Notes: a model not told the origin generated them from the sequence alone. A DNA stretch of 12,297 bases from Pseudomonadota bacterium (GCA_023387715.1 JAEWHQ010000009.1:1-12297); one strand, 5' to 3'; counted from the first letter of the stretch, positions 1 through 7,920 are shown. Numbers and translations are program-made.

Positions 1-201
1 GATGGATTACACGCCTATTACGTTCATTCTTACATGCTGGACGCTAAAAATCCTCAGGATGTTTTGGCTACAAGTGAGTATGGAGAGACAGTCACTGCTG
101 CGGTTGCGCGCGATAATATGGCTGGAACCCAGTTCCATCCGGAAAAGAGCCAGGCACTCGGACTGGCCTTGATTGCTAATTTCTTGAAGTGGAAGCCATG
201 A
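1..201 (+). CDS. hisH: Imidazole glycerol phosphate synthase glutaminase subunit HisH, 3' end only
   Basis: This is the last 66 codons of HisH, the class I glutamine amidotransferase subunit that supplies ammonia to HisF in histidine biosynthesis. The frame is open from the first base of the window to TGA at 199-201. The visible part contains YYVHSY and then GTQFHPEKS. In this family the His and Glu of that second motif complete the Cys-His-Glu catalytic triad; the nucleophilic Cys would lie upstream of the window. The protein ends with [12 protein letters not shown], a normal HisH C-terminus. Its stop overlaps the hisA start as ATGA, so hisA is probably translationally coupled to it. Identification is secure; the gene is cut only by the window edge. 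Confidence 0.95.
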   Translation, partial: DGLHAYYVHSYMLDAKNPQDVLATSEYGETVTAAVARDNMAGTQFHPEKSQALGLALIANFLKWKP

Positions 202-934
202 TTTTATTTCCTGCGATTGATCTTAAAGAAGGCGAATGTGTTCGCCTGAAACTGGGCGATATGGATCAGGCAACGGTCTATAATCAGGACCCTGCCGCTC
301 AGGCAAAAGCATTTGAAGATCAGGGCTTCGAATGGCTGCATGTGGTTGATCTCAATGGGGCTTTTGCCGGTGAAAGTGTCAATGGTGCAGCTGTTGATGC
401 AATTTTGAAAGCTACCAAAAATCCGGTACAGCTCGGCGGCGGCATCCGTACATTGCAGCATATTGAAAACTGGCTTTCGCGCGGGCTTTCACGCGTGATT
501 TTAGGCACCGTCGCGGTACGTGATCCGGCGCTTGTGATCGAAGCTTGTAAAGAATTTCCGGGTAAAGTGGCCGTTGGTATTGATGCCAAGGGCGGCAAAG
601 TGGCGGTTGAAGGCTGGGCGGAAGCATCCGAACTTGGCGTGATTGAACTGGCACAGAAGTTTGAAGGTGCCGGTGTGGCGGCCATTATTTACACTGATAT
701 TGACCGTGACGGCATTCTGGCGGGTATCAACTGGGAGTCAACTCTCAGCCTTGCTGATGCGGTTTCCATTCCGGTGATTGCATCCGGCGGCTTGGCTTCG
801 ATGCAGGATATTGAACGCATGACCCAGCCCGATGCCCGCAAGCTTGAAGGCGCAATTTCTGGACGTGCGCTTTATGATGGCCGCATTGATCCGGTTGCGG
901 CACTGGCATTACTCAAAAACAACAGAGGCGCATA

Positions 935-935
<1 letters not shown>
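198..935 (+). CDS. hisA: Phosphoribosylformimino-5-aminoimidazole carboxamide ribotide isomerase HisA
   Basis: HisA isomerises ProFAR to PRFAR (an Amadori rearrangement) in the cytoplasmic histidine pathway. The 245-residue product is a full-length half-barrel-repeat (beta/alpha)8 protein. Catalytic Asp8 lies in FPAIDL and Asp129 in VGIDAKGG. Phosphate-binding loops are GGGIR (80-84), the second-half SGGLAS (196-201) and [14 protein letters not shown] near the end. I chose the ATG at 198 over an in-frame GTG at 189: MILFPAIDL is the usual HisA start, and the ATG sits in an ATGA overlap with the hisH stop. Upstream GAAGTGGAAG gives a modest ribosome binding site. The gene lies between hisH and hisF in one operon. 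Confidence 0.97.
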
Positions 936-1717
<782 letters not shown>

Positions 1718-1752
1718 AAAACTGATGAGCGGGAACAGCTCCGGAGAAAACG

Positions 1753-2076
1753 ATGAGCAGATTTACCCTTGAAGCGCTGGAAAGCATTATTGCTGAGCGC
1801 GCGGCCAGCACGGATGGTTCGTCTTATACGGCTTCTTTGATGCGTAAAGGTCAGCCGAAAGCTAGCCAAAAGCTTGGCGAAGAAGCGGTGGAGACGATCA
1901 TCGCAGCACTTGCCGGTGATAAGTCGGAAGTAGTGTCTGAAAGTGCTGACCTTCTCTATCACTTGTTGGTGGTGTGGAAATTGGCCGGTGTCTCTTTGGA
2001 TGATGTTTTGGCTGAATTACAGCGTCGCACATCTCAAACGGGTCTTGAGGAAAAAGCTGCTCGCGGCAACGCATAA
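1753..2076 (+). CDS. hisE: Phosphoribosyl-ATP pyrophosphatase HisE
   Basis: HisE hydrolyses phosphoribosyl-ATP to phosphoribosyl-AMP, the second step of histidine synthesis. The 107-residue all-alpha protein has the MazG-like metal-binding pattern: GEEAVE (Glu43, Glu44, Glu47) and ESADLLYH (Glu63, Asp66). [14 protein letters not shown] is the usual family stretch leading into the first motif. It is a stand-alone HisE, not fused to HisI as in enterobacteria, which is normal in alphaproteobacteria. The gap from hisF is only 35 bases, and GGAG at 1743-1746 lies 6 bases before the ATG, so it belongs to the same transcript. Confidence 0.96.
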   Translation: MSRFTLEALESIIAERAASTDGSSYTASLMRKGQPKASQKLGEEAVETIIAALAGDKSEVVSESADLLYHLLVVWKLAGVSLDDVLAELQRRTSQTGLEEKAARGNA

Positions 2077-2088
2077 GGACGCGCTCTC

Positions 2089-3057
2089 ATGTGGGAAAAA
2101 GTGGACCAGCTTGCACCCGGACAATATTCGCCTTATCGCTTGTTTTCCGCAAATGAGTGGTCGGAATTTCGTGCCGATACGCCCCTCACCCTGACCGCAG
2201 ATGAGGTCAAACGGTTACGCTCTTTAGGCGATCCGATTGATCTGGATGAAGTGCGCCATATTTATCTGTCGCTGTCACGTTTGTTGTCGGCGCATGTGGA
2301 AGCAAGCCAGTTGCTGTTTCAGCAGCGCAAGCAATTCCTCAATATGGATGATTCGTTCAAAACACCGTTCATCATCGGAATTGCCGGTTCGGTGGCGGTG
2401 GGTAAATCCACCACAGCGCGTATTCTGAAGGAATTGCTGGCACGCTGGCCCTCAAGCCCGAAAGTTGATCTCGTCACCACAGACGGCTTTCTCTATCCCA
2501 ATGAAGTGCTGCGCAATCACAATATGATGGATCGCAAAGGCTTTCCGGAAAGTTATGATGTGGGTGCTTTGCTGCGCTTTTTGTCTGCCATTAAAGCTGG
2601 CATGGGACAGGTGCGCGCGCCACTTTATTCGCATCTTTTCTATGATGTGCAGCCGGATGAATATATCACCATCCACAAGCCTGATATTCTGATTTTTGAA
2701 GGTATCAATGTGTTGCAGGTGCGTGATCTGCCGGAAGATGGCAAGATGGTGCCGTTCGTATCCGACTTCTTTGATTTCTCCATCTATATTGATGCGGAAA
2801 CAGATCAGATTCACAAATGGTATATTGACCGCTTCATGCATTTGCGTGAGACGGCTTTCCAAAATCCAAACTCGTTCTTCCACCGTTATTCACAGCTGTC
2901 AGAGACCGCTGCACGTTCAATCGGTGAGGGTTTGTGGGAAAACATCAACCTGATCAATTTGCGCGAAAATATTCTGCCGACACGGCCGCGTGCGGATTTG
3001 ATCTTGCGCAAAGGTGCTGATCATCTGATTGAAGAAGTGGCACTTCGCAAACTTTAA
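2089..3057 (+). CDS. coaA: Pantothenate kinase, type I (CoaA)
   Basis: CoaA phosphorylates pantothenate with ATP, the first and usually feedback-controlled step of coenzyme A synthesis. The 322-residue protein is close to the usual type I length of about 316. The P-loop is GSVAVGKST at residues 100-108. It is followed by TTDGFLYPN, then [18 protein letters not shown] and [10 protein letters not shown], all typical of this P-loop kinase family. An AAGGA at 2075-2079 overlaps the hisE stop and lies 9 bases before the ATG; the hisE-coaA gap is 12 bases. It is therefore the last gene of the his transcript visible here. A strong terminator follows 5 bases after the stop. Confidence 0.97.
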   Translation: MWEKVDQLAPGQYSPYRLFSANEWSEFRADTPLTLTADEVKRLRSLGDPIDLDEVRHIYLSLSRLLSAHVEASQLLFQQRKQFLNMDDSFKTPFIIGIAGSVAVGKSTTARILKELLARWPSSPKVDLVTTDGFLYPNEVLRNHNMMDRKGFPESYDVGALLRFLSAIKAGMGQVRAPLYSHLFYDVQPDEYITIHKPDILIFEGINVLQVRDLPEDGKMVPFVSDFFDFSIYIDAETDQIHKWYIDRFMHLRETAFQNPNSFFHRYSQLSETAARSIGEGLWENINLINLRENILPTRPRADLILRKGADHLIEEVALRKL

Positions 3058-3062
3058 CCAGT

Positions 3063-3093
3063 AAAAAGTCCGGCTCATCAAGCCGGACTTTTT
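3063..3093. terminator. Bidirectional rho-independent terminator between coaA and the ribokinase gene
   Basis: Perfect 13-base arms, AAAAAGTCCGGCT (3063-3075) and AGCCGGACTTTTT (3081-3093), flank the 5-base loop CATCA. The GC-rich core has A-tracts on one side and T-tracts on the other, so it can end transcription from both strands. It sits between the convergent stops of coaA (3057) and the ribokinase gene (3098). Confidence 0.93.
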
Positions 3094-3097
3094 AGTT

Positions 3098-3991
3098 TTA
3101 AGCTTTGTGACCGGCAATAAACCGGTCTGTTTCTTTGGCCATCGGTATGGTCTGCTGACTACCTGTTTTTGTGCAGGCAATGGCTGCGGCAACGGATGCA
3201 CGCTCCATCGCCTGGCCAAGTGTCATGCCTTTGTCGAGAGCAGAAGCCAGCACACCAACAAAACAATCACCGGCGCCGGTCGTGTCTTTAACATCCACAG
3301 CCACGGCTTTCATTTGAATGAATTGCCCGTCCATAAAGGCTTCAGCCCCCTCACCGCCAAGAGTGCGTAAAATGCCGGTGTTGAGATGTTTGCTAAGGCT
3401 TTCAGCATCAGGCGGGCAGTTAACCCATGTAGCAAGTGCTTCAGCTTCATCCTCATTGACGACAATCAGATCACATAAAGACAACACATTTTCAGGCAAG
3501 CGATAGGCTGGTGCCAGATTGAGTATCGCCAGCGCTTTGCTTGCATGGGTACGGCGGATGAGCTTCTCGACCTCTTCCGGTTTGTTTTCCATCTGCATCA
3601 AAACGATATTGGCGCTTTGCAGATCTGTGTCTTCGATCACATCCGAGGAGGCGTGCAGATTGGCACCAGAGGCCACCGCAATCATATTATTGCCGTGGCT
3701 GTCGGTATAAACGGAAGCGCAACCGGTTGGCTCTGTAAGGCGCTCAATGCGGGTGATGTTGGCAACCTGTTCCAGATTGCTGAGGCCGATTTGCGCCAGC
3801 GCATCTGTGCCCACTGCCCCATACATCAGCACCTCAGCGCCATCACGGGCAGCGGCCAGTGCCTGATTGCCGCCCTTGCCGCCTGCGCCGGTATGAAAAT
3901 CATTGGCCAGCAATGTTTGGCCGGCACGCGGCATTTCGTTTAGCTGAAACATGAAGTCCACATTAATCGACCCAAAGGTGATGATCATCAT
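3098..3991 (-). CDS. rbsK: PfkB-family carbohydrate kinase, ribokinase-like
   Basis: This is a 297-residue PfkB-family sugar kinase, best read as ribokinase (ribose to ribose 5-phosphate with ATP). The N-terminal motif GSINVDFMF begins the substrate site. GAGGKGGNQALAAAR (about 35-49) is the first PfkB signature. DTTGAGDCFVGVLASAL (from 236) is the second, with catalytic Asp242 in GAGD. IVVNEDEAEAL in the middle is also typical. The protein begins with two ATG codons (3989-3991 and 3986-3988). GGAG at 3996-3999 is 4 bases from the first and 7 from the second, so the second may be the real start. No ribose transporter or other pentose gene is nearby, so the exact sugar is not certain. Family assignment is firm; ribose specificity is inference. 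Confidence 0.85.
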   Translation of the reverse strand: MMIITFGSINVDFMFQLNEMPRAGQTLLANDFHTGAGGKGGNQALAAARDGAEVLMYGAVGTDALAQIGLSNLEQVANITRIERLTEPTGCASVYTDSHGNNMIAVASGANLHASSDVIEDTDLQSANIVLMQMENKPEEVEKLIRRTHASKALAILNLAPAYRLPENVLSLCDLIVVNEDEAEALATWVNCPPDAESLSKHLNTGILRTLGGEGAEAFMDGQFIQMKAVAVDVKDTTGAGDCFVGVLASALDKGMTLGQAMERASVAAAIACTKTGSQQTIPMAKETDRFIAGHKA

Positions 3992-4028
3992 ATGTCTCCG
4001 GCTTTATGGTGCAGGCTTAAGATGGCAT

Positions 4029-4080
4029 AAAAAAAGCCCCGCCGAAATGACTGACTTGCTAGTCTTTCGGCGGAGCCTTT
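4029..4080 (-). terminator. Rho-independent terminator downstream of the BON-LysM gene
   Basis: Read on the - strand, a GC-rich stem is followed by seven T. The arms are AAAGCCCCGCCGAAA (4033-4047) and TTTCGGCGGAGCCTTT (4065-4080) with one mismatch and one bulge. The inner GACT (4049-4052) and AGTC (4061-4064) can extend the stem, leaving an 8-base loop. It lies 21 bases after the BON-LysM stop and only 37 bases before the ribokinase start. Confidence 0.88.
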
Positions 4081-4101
4081 CAGATGAGAATATGAGAAAT
4101 T

Positions 4102-4551
4102 TTAGTCGAGCTCAGGAATACGCAGAACCTGACCCGGATAGATTTTGTCCGGTGAGGTCAGCATCGGTTTATTGGCTTCAAAGATAATGTTGTTCTTGTC
4201 GCCTTTGCCTTTACCATATTGGGCTTCGGCGATTTTCCACAGGTTGTCGCCTTTTTTCACGGTATAGAAAACCGGCTCTTTGCTATCCGAGGCACCATCA
4301 ACGGTGAGCTCCGAGGCTTCCACTTTGGAAACGCCAAGCGAGTTACCCACAGCGATAATGGCTTTTTCAAAAGCAGACTGGTCTTTAACGGTGCCTTTGA
4401 GTACGGCCTTGTCGCCTTCAACCACAACCTGCACATCGTCGGTGCCGAGCTTGTGAGAGTCTAATTCTTTTTTCAGATCATCTGCTTTTGGTTCATCTTC
4501 ACCAAAGCCAAGCTTGGTGCCTACAGACTTAACAAAATCGAAAATACCCAT
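4102..4551 (-). CDS. kbp: BON and LysM domain protein, Kbp (YgaU) family potassium-binding protein
   Basis: The 149-residue product has the same length and layout as Escherichia coli Kbp/YgaU, a cytoplasmic protein that binds potassium. It starts MGIFDFVKSVG, has a BON domain at about residues 22-88 and a LysM domain at about 95-146 (FYTVKKGDNLWKIAEAQYG, then IFEANKPMLTSPDKIYPGQ). The C-terminus IFEANKP...IYPGQVLRIPE is nearly the family consensus. There is no signal peptide or membrane segment, so a cytoplasmic role is likely despite the LysM domain. I placed the start at the ATG ending at 4551: GAGGAG (4560-4565) is 8 bases upstream, whereas the TTG one codon earlier is less suitable. Family identity is strong by recall; potassium binding here is inferred. 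Confidence 0.88.
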   Translation of the reverse strand: MGIFDFVKSVGTKLGFGEDEPKADDLKKELDSHKLGTDDVQVVVEGDKAVLKGTVKDQSAFEKAIIAVGNSLGVSKVEASELTVDGASDSKEPVFYTVKKGDNLWKIAEAQYGKGKGDKNNIIFEANKPMLTSPDKIYPGQVLRIPELD

Positions 4552-4582
4552 CAAAGTAGCTCCTCGTTACAGTTGTGCGGCA

Positions 4583-4611
4583 AGTTTAATGCGGAAATTG
4601 CAGCTGTCCAA
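4583..4611 (-). promoter_or_regulatory. Candidate promoter of the BON-LysM gene
   Basis: On the - strand TTGGAC (4606-4611) and TAAACT (4583-4588) are separated by 17 bases. They would start a transcript about 25 bases before the ATG. The match to the sigma-70 consensus is partial, so this is only a plausible candidate. Confidence 0.3.
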
Positions 4612-4670
4612 TAAAATAAATCAGAAAGCGCCATAACTCATTTTAAAAGATCGTGACGATGCATTCTGGC

Positions 4671-4691
4671 ATATTTCTTTGACAGAAATAT
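4671..4691. other. AT-rich hairpin just after the arfB stop
   Basis: Perfect 8-base arms ATATTTCT (4671-4678) and AGAAATAT (4684-4691) flank TTGAC. It begins 4 bases past the arfB stop codon on the - strand. There is no T-run after it in that direction, so it is at best a weak terminator or a 3' end stabilising stem. Confidence 0.4.
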
Positions 4692-4695
4692 CTGC

Positions 4696-5133
4696 TTAAT
4701 CAAAATTCACTTTGCCACGCATTTTCTTGACGTCAGCGCGCCCTGCTTTTTGTTTCAGACGGCGTTCAACGGAGCCCTTGGTGGGCTTTGTTTTGCGTCT
4801 TGGCGGTGGCGGGGGAACGGCAGCCTCGGCAATCAGTGCAATCATTCTTTCACGCGCATCAAGGCGGTTGCGCTCTTGTAAACGAAAACGGCTGGCTTCA
4901 ATCAGAATATCGCCATCTTTGGTGGCGCGTTGTCCGGCAAGCTTGATGAGGCGTTCCAGCACATCTTCCGGCAGCCCTGCTTGTCCGGCCAGAAACCGCA
5001 ATTGCACTGCGGTGGAAACTTTATTGACGTTCTGTCCGCCCGGCCCCGACGACCGGATAAAACTTTCCTCCAAATCATTTTCATGAATATGGATGCGGTG
5101 ATTGATGCGGATGCGGTTTTTATTCTCTTCCAT
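4696..5133 (-). CDS. arfB: Peptidyl-tRNA hydrolase ArfB (ribosome rescue factor)
   Basis: ArfB enters the empty mRNA channel of ribosomes stalled on truncated messages and hydrolyses the peptidyl-tRNA. From the ATG at 5131-5133 the product is 145 residues, close to E. coli ArfB/YaeJ at 140. The catalytic GGQ is at residues 32-34 in SSGPGGQNVNKVSTAVQLRF. The C-terminal tail from about 111 is strongly basic (PRRKTKPTKG, RRLKQKAG, KKMRGKVNF), as needed to sit in the mRNA channel. It lacks the other domains of RF1/RF2, so it is not a class I release factor. The frame runs upstream to an ATG at 5170-5172 and a TTG at 5191-5193, but these lie in the pckA terminator and would add residues unlike the family. 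The Shine-Dalgarno signal before 5133 is weak. Confidence 0.9.
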   Translation of the reverse strand: MEENKNRIRINHRIHIHENDLEESFIRSSGPGGQNVNKVSTAVQLRFLAGQAGLPEDVLERLIKLAGQRATKDGDILIEASRFRLQERNRLDARERMIALIAEAAVPPPPPRRKTKPTKGSVERRLKQKAGRADVKKMRGKVNFD

Positions 5134-5174
5134 GCGCGTGACATTACACGGAAAACACCATGAAAGCAGCATGA

Positions 5175-5204
5175 AAAAACCCGGCTTTTGCAAGCCGGGT
5201 TTTT
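5175..5204 (-). terminator. Rho-independent terminator downstream of pckA
   Basis: Perfect 13-base arms AAAAACCCGGCTT (5175-5187) and AAGCCGGGTTTTT (5192-5204) enclose the 4-base loop TTGC. On the - strand the stem ends in a run of T. It starts 22 bases after the pckA stop at 5227. Because of A/T runs on both sides it could also act on the + strand. Confidence 0.92.
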
Positions 5205-5226
5205 AAAATTAAGATTTTGAAAGCGC

Positions 5227-6837
5227 TTATTCTGCGGCCATCTGGGTGGCAGGTGCGGCGGAGCGCACATCGCTGTCCACATGGGCTTCAAACTTTTCAA
5301 AAGCCTTGATGAACATATCAACAAGCTTGGCTGCCTGTTTGTCATAGGCTGCTTTATCTGCCCATGTTGAACGTGGGTTGAGAATTGCAATATCCACACC
5401 CGGTACAGAAACAGGAACCTGGAAGCCGAAGTTTTCATCGGTGCGGAATTCGACCGCGTTCAGCGAACCATCAAGTGCTGAGCTGAGCAAAGCGCGTGTG
5501 GCTTTAATCGGCATACGGTTGCCGGTGCCGTAAGCGCCTCCTGTCCAGCCGGTGTTGACCAACCAGCAATCCACATCATGTTCAGCAATCAATGCACGCA
5601 GCAGATTGCCGTATTCTGACGGATGGCGCGGCATGAAAGGCGCACCAAAGCAGGTGGAGAACGTTGCTTCAGGCTCGGTTACACCCTTTTCGGTGCCGGC
5701 AACTTTAGCCGTGTAGCCGGACAAGAAGTGATACATGGCCTGTGCCGGTGTCAGCTTGGCAATCGGAGGCATAACCCCGAAAGCATCCGCGGTAAGCATG
5801 ATGATGTTCTTAGGCTGGCCGCCCTTGCCTGTCTTGCTTGCATTTGGAATGAAGTTCAACGGATAAGCGCAACGGGTGTTTTCGGTGAGCGAACCATCAT
5901 CGAAATCAGGCTGACGGTTATCATCCAGCACGACGTTTTCAAGCACTGTGCCGAAACGCTGTGTGGTTGCGTAGATTTCTGGTTCTGCTTCTGCCGACAA
6001 ACGGATGGTTTTTGCATAGCAGCCGCCTTCAAAGTTGAAGATGCCGTCTTTGCCCCAGCCGTGCTCATCATCACCAATCAGTGTGCGGCTTGGATCAGCC
6101 GACAAAGTGGTTTTACCGGTGCCGGAAAGACCAAAGAAAATAGCTGTGTCGCCGTCTTTGCCTTCATTGGCCGAGCAATGCATTGGCATAACGCCCTTGG
6201 CAGGCAAGAGATAGTTGAGAGCGGTGAAAACAGACTTCTTCATTTCACCGGCATAGGATGTGCCGCCGATGAGAACGATTTTGCGGGTCAGATCAACTGC
6301 AATCACGGTTTCCGTGCGGCAGCCGTAGCGCGCAGGGTCAGCCTTGAAGGATGGCAGATCAATAATGGTCATCTGCGGAACGTAAGAAGCGAGATCACTT
6401 GCCTCAGGACGGATCAGCAGATTGCGGATGAACAGGGAATGCCATGCAAATTCTGTAATCACGCGTGCATTGATGGAATTGTCTTTGTCTGCGCCGCCGA
6501 TCAGATCCTGCACAAACAGTTCTTTGCCTTTGGCGTGCTCGATGAAATCGGCATAAAGCAGCTCAAATGCTTCCGGTGTCATTGGCTTGTTGTTGTCCCA
6601 CCATACCTGATCTTCGGTATTGGCATCACGGACAACAAATTTATCCTTAGGTGAACGGCCGGTGTGCTGACCGGTGCGGGCAACGATTGCGCCCTGCGCT
6701 GTCAGTTCTGCTTCACCACGACGGATTGATTCTTCATAAAGCTTCGCTGGTCCAAAGTTATAATAGACTGCAGAGAGCTCCTTCAGTCCTGAAGTGGCAA
6801 TGGAAGCGGCGGTATTGTGGATGCCGATCTCGCTCAT
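5227..6837 (-). CDS. pckA: Phosphoenolpyruvate carboxykinase (ATP-dependent)
   Basis: PckA converts oxaloacetate and ATP to phosphoenolpyruvate, ADP and CO2, the entry step of gluconeogenesis. The 536-residue product has the length I recall for rhizobial PckA. It shows [15 protein letters not shown] near the N-terminus (substrate site) and the P-loop GLSGTGKT at about 236-243. The kinase-2 motif LIGDDEHGW starts near 253. The [10 protein letters not shown] and [14 protein letters not shown] regions are family hallmarks. I chose the ATG at 6835-6837: [12 protein letters not shown] fits the family, and GGAG at 6843-6846 lies 5 bases upstream. The frame extends 21 codons further but the added residues look non-native. 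It is divergent from chvI across a repeat-rich region and ends in a strong terminator. Confidence 0.97.
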   Translation of the reverse strand: MSEIGIHNTAASIATSGLKELSAVYYNFGPAKLYEESIRRGEAELTAQGAIVARTGQHTGRSPKDKFVVRDANTEDQVWWDNNKPMTPEAFELLYADFIEHAKGKELFVQDLIGGADKDNSINARVITEFAWHSLFIRNLLIRPEASDLASYVPQMTIIDLPSFKADPARYGCRTETVIAVDLTRKIVLIGGTSYAGEMKKSVFTALNYLLPAKGVMPMHCSANEGKDGDTAIFFGLSGTGKTTLSADPSRTLIGDDEHGWGKDGIFNFEGGCYAKTIRLSAEAEPEIYATTQRFGTVLENVVLDDNRQPDFDDGSLTENTRCAYPLNFIPNASKTGKGGQPKNIIMLTADAFGVMPPIAKLTPAQAMYHFLSGYTAKVAGTEKGVTEPEATFSTCFGAPFMPRHPSEYGNLLRALIAEHDVDCWLVNTGWTGGAYGTGNRMPIKATRALLSSALDGSLNAVEFRTDENFGFQVPVSVPGVDIAILNPRSTWADKAAYDKQAAKLVDMFIKAFEKFEAHVDSDVRSAAPATQMAAE

Positions 6838-6949
6838 GTTATCTCCGCAATCTGTTGTAAAAGAAAAATTGAACACTGCCGGTGTTTCATTTGTTGTCAC
6901 CAGCGCGATGGCTAGTCCAAAACATTTTAAATAAAATAATTCAAATGTT

Positions 6950-6989
6950 TAATCGATTTAAAAAAATTTAAAAATTTTTAAATCGGTTA
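6950..6989. repeat. 40-base imperfect palindrome with 10-base phased TTAA steps
   Basis: Arms TAATCGATTTAAAAA (6950-6964) and TTTTTAAATCGGTTA (6975-6989) match at 14 of 15 positions around a 10-base centre. TTAA occurs at 6958, 6968 and 6978, exactly 10 bases apart, with another at 6949. It lies about 113 bases upstream of the pckA start. It lacks the GC core of a terminator, so an operator, a curved-DNA element or a protein-binding site is more likely. Confidence 0.8.
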
Positions 6990-7088
6990 GAACGAACTAT
7001 CAGGGTTGTTTTTGATGGTAATTCACAACCAATGATTGTTTTTGGCTGTGGAAGACTTATTTACAGGCAGAAAGGCCCTTTGCCACAT

Positions 7089-7106
7089 TTTGTACCTAAT
7101 TTGTAC
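7089..7106 (+). promoter_or_regulatory. Tandem TTTGTAC repeats, candidate response-regulator (ChvI) site
   Basis: TTTGTAC occurs at 7089-7095 and again at 7100-7106: 7-base half-sites separated by 4 bases, an 11-base period. PhoB and related OmpR-family regulators bind tandem half-sites with this geometry. The second copy overlaps the candidate -35 of chvI, fitting autoregulation. The repeat is seen directly; the link to ChvI is inferred. Confidence 0.5.
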
Positions 7107-7130
7107 TGCACAAGCGCAAAGAACTATAGT
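7101..7130 (+). promoter_or_regulatory. Candidate chvI promoter
   Basis: TTGTAC (7101-7106) and TATAGT (7125-7130) are 18 bases apart and would start transcription near 7137, about 40 bases before the chvI ATG. The -10 is good and the -35 matches only in TTG, as expected for an activator-dependent promoter. The -35 lies within the second tandem repeat. Confidence 0.4.
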
Positions 7131-7176
7131 AATTTTGATATCTACTGATTTGCTTAAATCAAGGAAAGGCGACCGT

Positions 7177-7896
7177 ATGAAGGAAGTATCCGCAACACAG
7201 ACGATTGCTCTGGTCGATGATGATCGTAATATTCTGACCTCCGTTTCAATTGCTTTGGAGTCAGAGGGCTATCGTGTTGAGACTTATACGGACGGTGCCT
7301 CGGCACTTGATGGATTGACGGCGCGTCCGCCAAACCTTGCTATCTTCGATATTAAAATGCCGCGTATGGACGGGATGGAATTGTTGCGCCGTTTGCGTCA
7401 GAAGTCTGACCTGCCGGTGATCTTCCTCACCTCCAAAGATGATGAGATTGATGAATTGTTCGGCTTGAAAATGGGTGCGGATGATTTTATCACCAAGCCG
7501 TTTTCGCAGCGCTTGCTGGTCGAGCGTGTTAAAGCGGTTCTTCGTCGCGTTGCTGCGCGGGATGGTTCCGCCAAGCCAAGCGGTCAGCAAGCCCGTTCGC
7601 TTGAGCGCGGACAGTTGGTGATGGATCAGGAGCGCCACACCTGCACATGGAAGGGCGAGCCGGTTATTTTAACGGTGACTGAATTCCTTATCCTGCATTC
7701 TTTGGCGCAGCGTCCGGGCGTGGTTAAAAGCCGTGATGCGTTGATGGATGCCGCTTATGACGAGCAGGTCTATGTGGATGATCGTACCATCGACAGCCAT
7801 ATCAAGCGTCTGCGTAAGAAATTTAAGCAGGTTGATGATAGTTTTGAGATGATTGAAACGCTTTATGGGGTTGGCTATCGCTTTAGTGAGGCTTAA
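7177..7896 (+). CDS. chvI: Two-component response regulator ChvI (BvrR), OmpR family
   Basis: ChvI is the cytoplasmic response regulator of the ChvG-ChvI system (BvrR/BvrS in Brucella, ExoS/ChvI in Sinorhizobium). That system controls the envelope, acid response and host interaction. The 239-residue protein has a receiver domain at about 8-125: acidic pocket Asp14-Asp16 in LVDDDRNIL, phospho-acceptor Asp58 in [11 protein letters not shown], Thr85 in IFLTSKDD and Lys107 in ITKPFS. An OmpR-type winged helix follows at about 140-236 and ends [15 protein letters not shown]...LYGVGYRF. I chose ATG 7177, the family start, with AAGGAAAGG at 7161-7169 as ribosome binding site. The frame is open back to 7036, but those residues are unlike any receiver domain. 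It is co-directional with chvG, 56 bases downstream. Confidence 0.96.
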   Translation: MKEVSATQTIALVDDDRNILTSVSIALESEGYRVETYTDGASALDGLTARPPNLAIFDIKMPRMDGMELLRRLRQKSDLPVIFLTSKDDEIDELFGLKMGADDFITKPFSQRLLVERVKAVLRRVAARDGSAKPSGQQARSLERGQLVMDQERHTCTWKGEPVILTVTEFLILHSLAQRPGVVKSRDALMDAAYDEQVYVDDRTIDSHIKRLRKKFKQVDDSFEMIETLYGVGYRFSEA

Positions 7897-7898
7897 AT

Positions 7899-7920
7899 CA
7901 TAAATGAATTTTCATTTGTG
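7899..7920 (+). other. Small hairpin between chvI and chvG
   Basis: AAATGAA (7902-7908) and TTCATTT (7911-7917) are inverted around TT. The flanking CA/TG and one T-G wobble can extend the stem to the outer ends. It is AT-rich with no T-run after it, so it is unlikely to stop transcription. It could tune the ratio of chvI to chvG expression, but that is speculation. Confidence 0.4.

Larger units (their letters stand above)
6838..7176. promoter_or_regulatory. Divergent control region between pckA and chvI (339 bases)
   Basis: This gene-free, AT-rich region must contain the promoters of both pckA (-) and chvI (+). It holds the imperfect palindrome at 6950-6989 and the repeated TTGTTTTTG (7006-7014, 7036-7044). 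It also holds a 6-base inverted repeat GGTTGT/ACAACC (7004-7009, 7025-7030), the 11-base palindrome at 7071-7081 and tandem TTTGTAC sites (7089-7106). I could not identify a convincing pckA promoter by eye. A frame open from 7036 into chvI is treated as untranslated, because the family start is at 7177. Confidence 0.75.

Noticed and set aside
189..197. GTG start for hisA three codons upstream
   Set aside because: HisA proteins start at MILFPAIDL, and the ATG at 198 forms the usual ATGA overlap with hisH.
4902..5438. 178-codon - strand frame spanning the arfB-pckA junction
   Set aside because: It runs across the pckA terminator and out-of-frame through both real genes; no domain is visible.
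5623..6654. 343-codon open frame on the + strand opposite pckA
   Set aside because: It lies wholly antisense to the well-supported pckA. Its translation is Cys/His/Arg-rich with no recognisable domain, as expected from the reverse of a codon-biased gene.
6838..6900. 21-codon upstream extension of pckA
   Set aside because: It would pass through the GGAG ribosome binding site of the ATG at 6835-6837 and exceed the usual 536-residue length.
6949..6981. Repeated TTAA motifs as CtrA binding sites
   Set aside because: The CtrA consensus needs TTAA-N7-TTAA. Spacings here are N5 or N6, and a TTAA pair at 10356-10376 has N10, so none fits.
7036..7176. In-frame 47-codon N-terminal extension of chvI
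   Set aside because: The extension has no receiver-domain character, and the family start with a good AAGGAAAGG ribosome binding site is at 7177. The candidate promoter also starts transcription near 7137.
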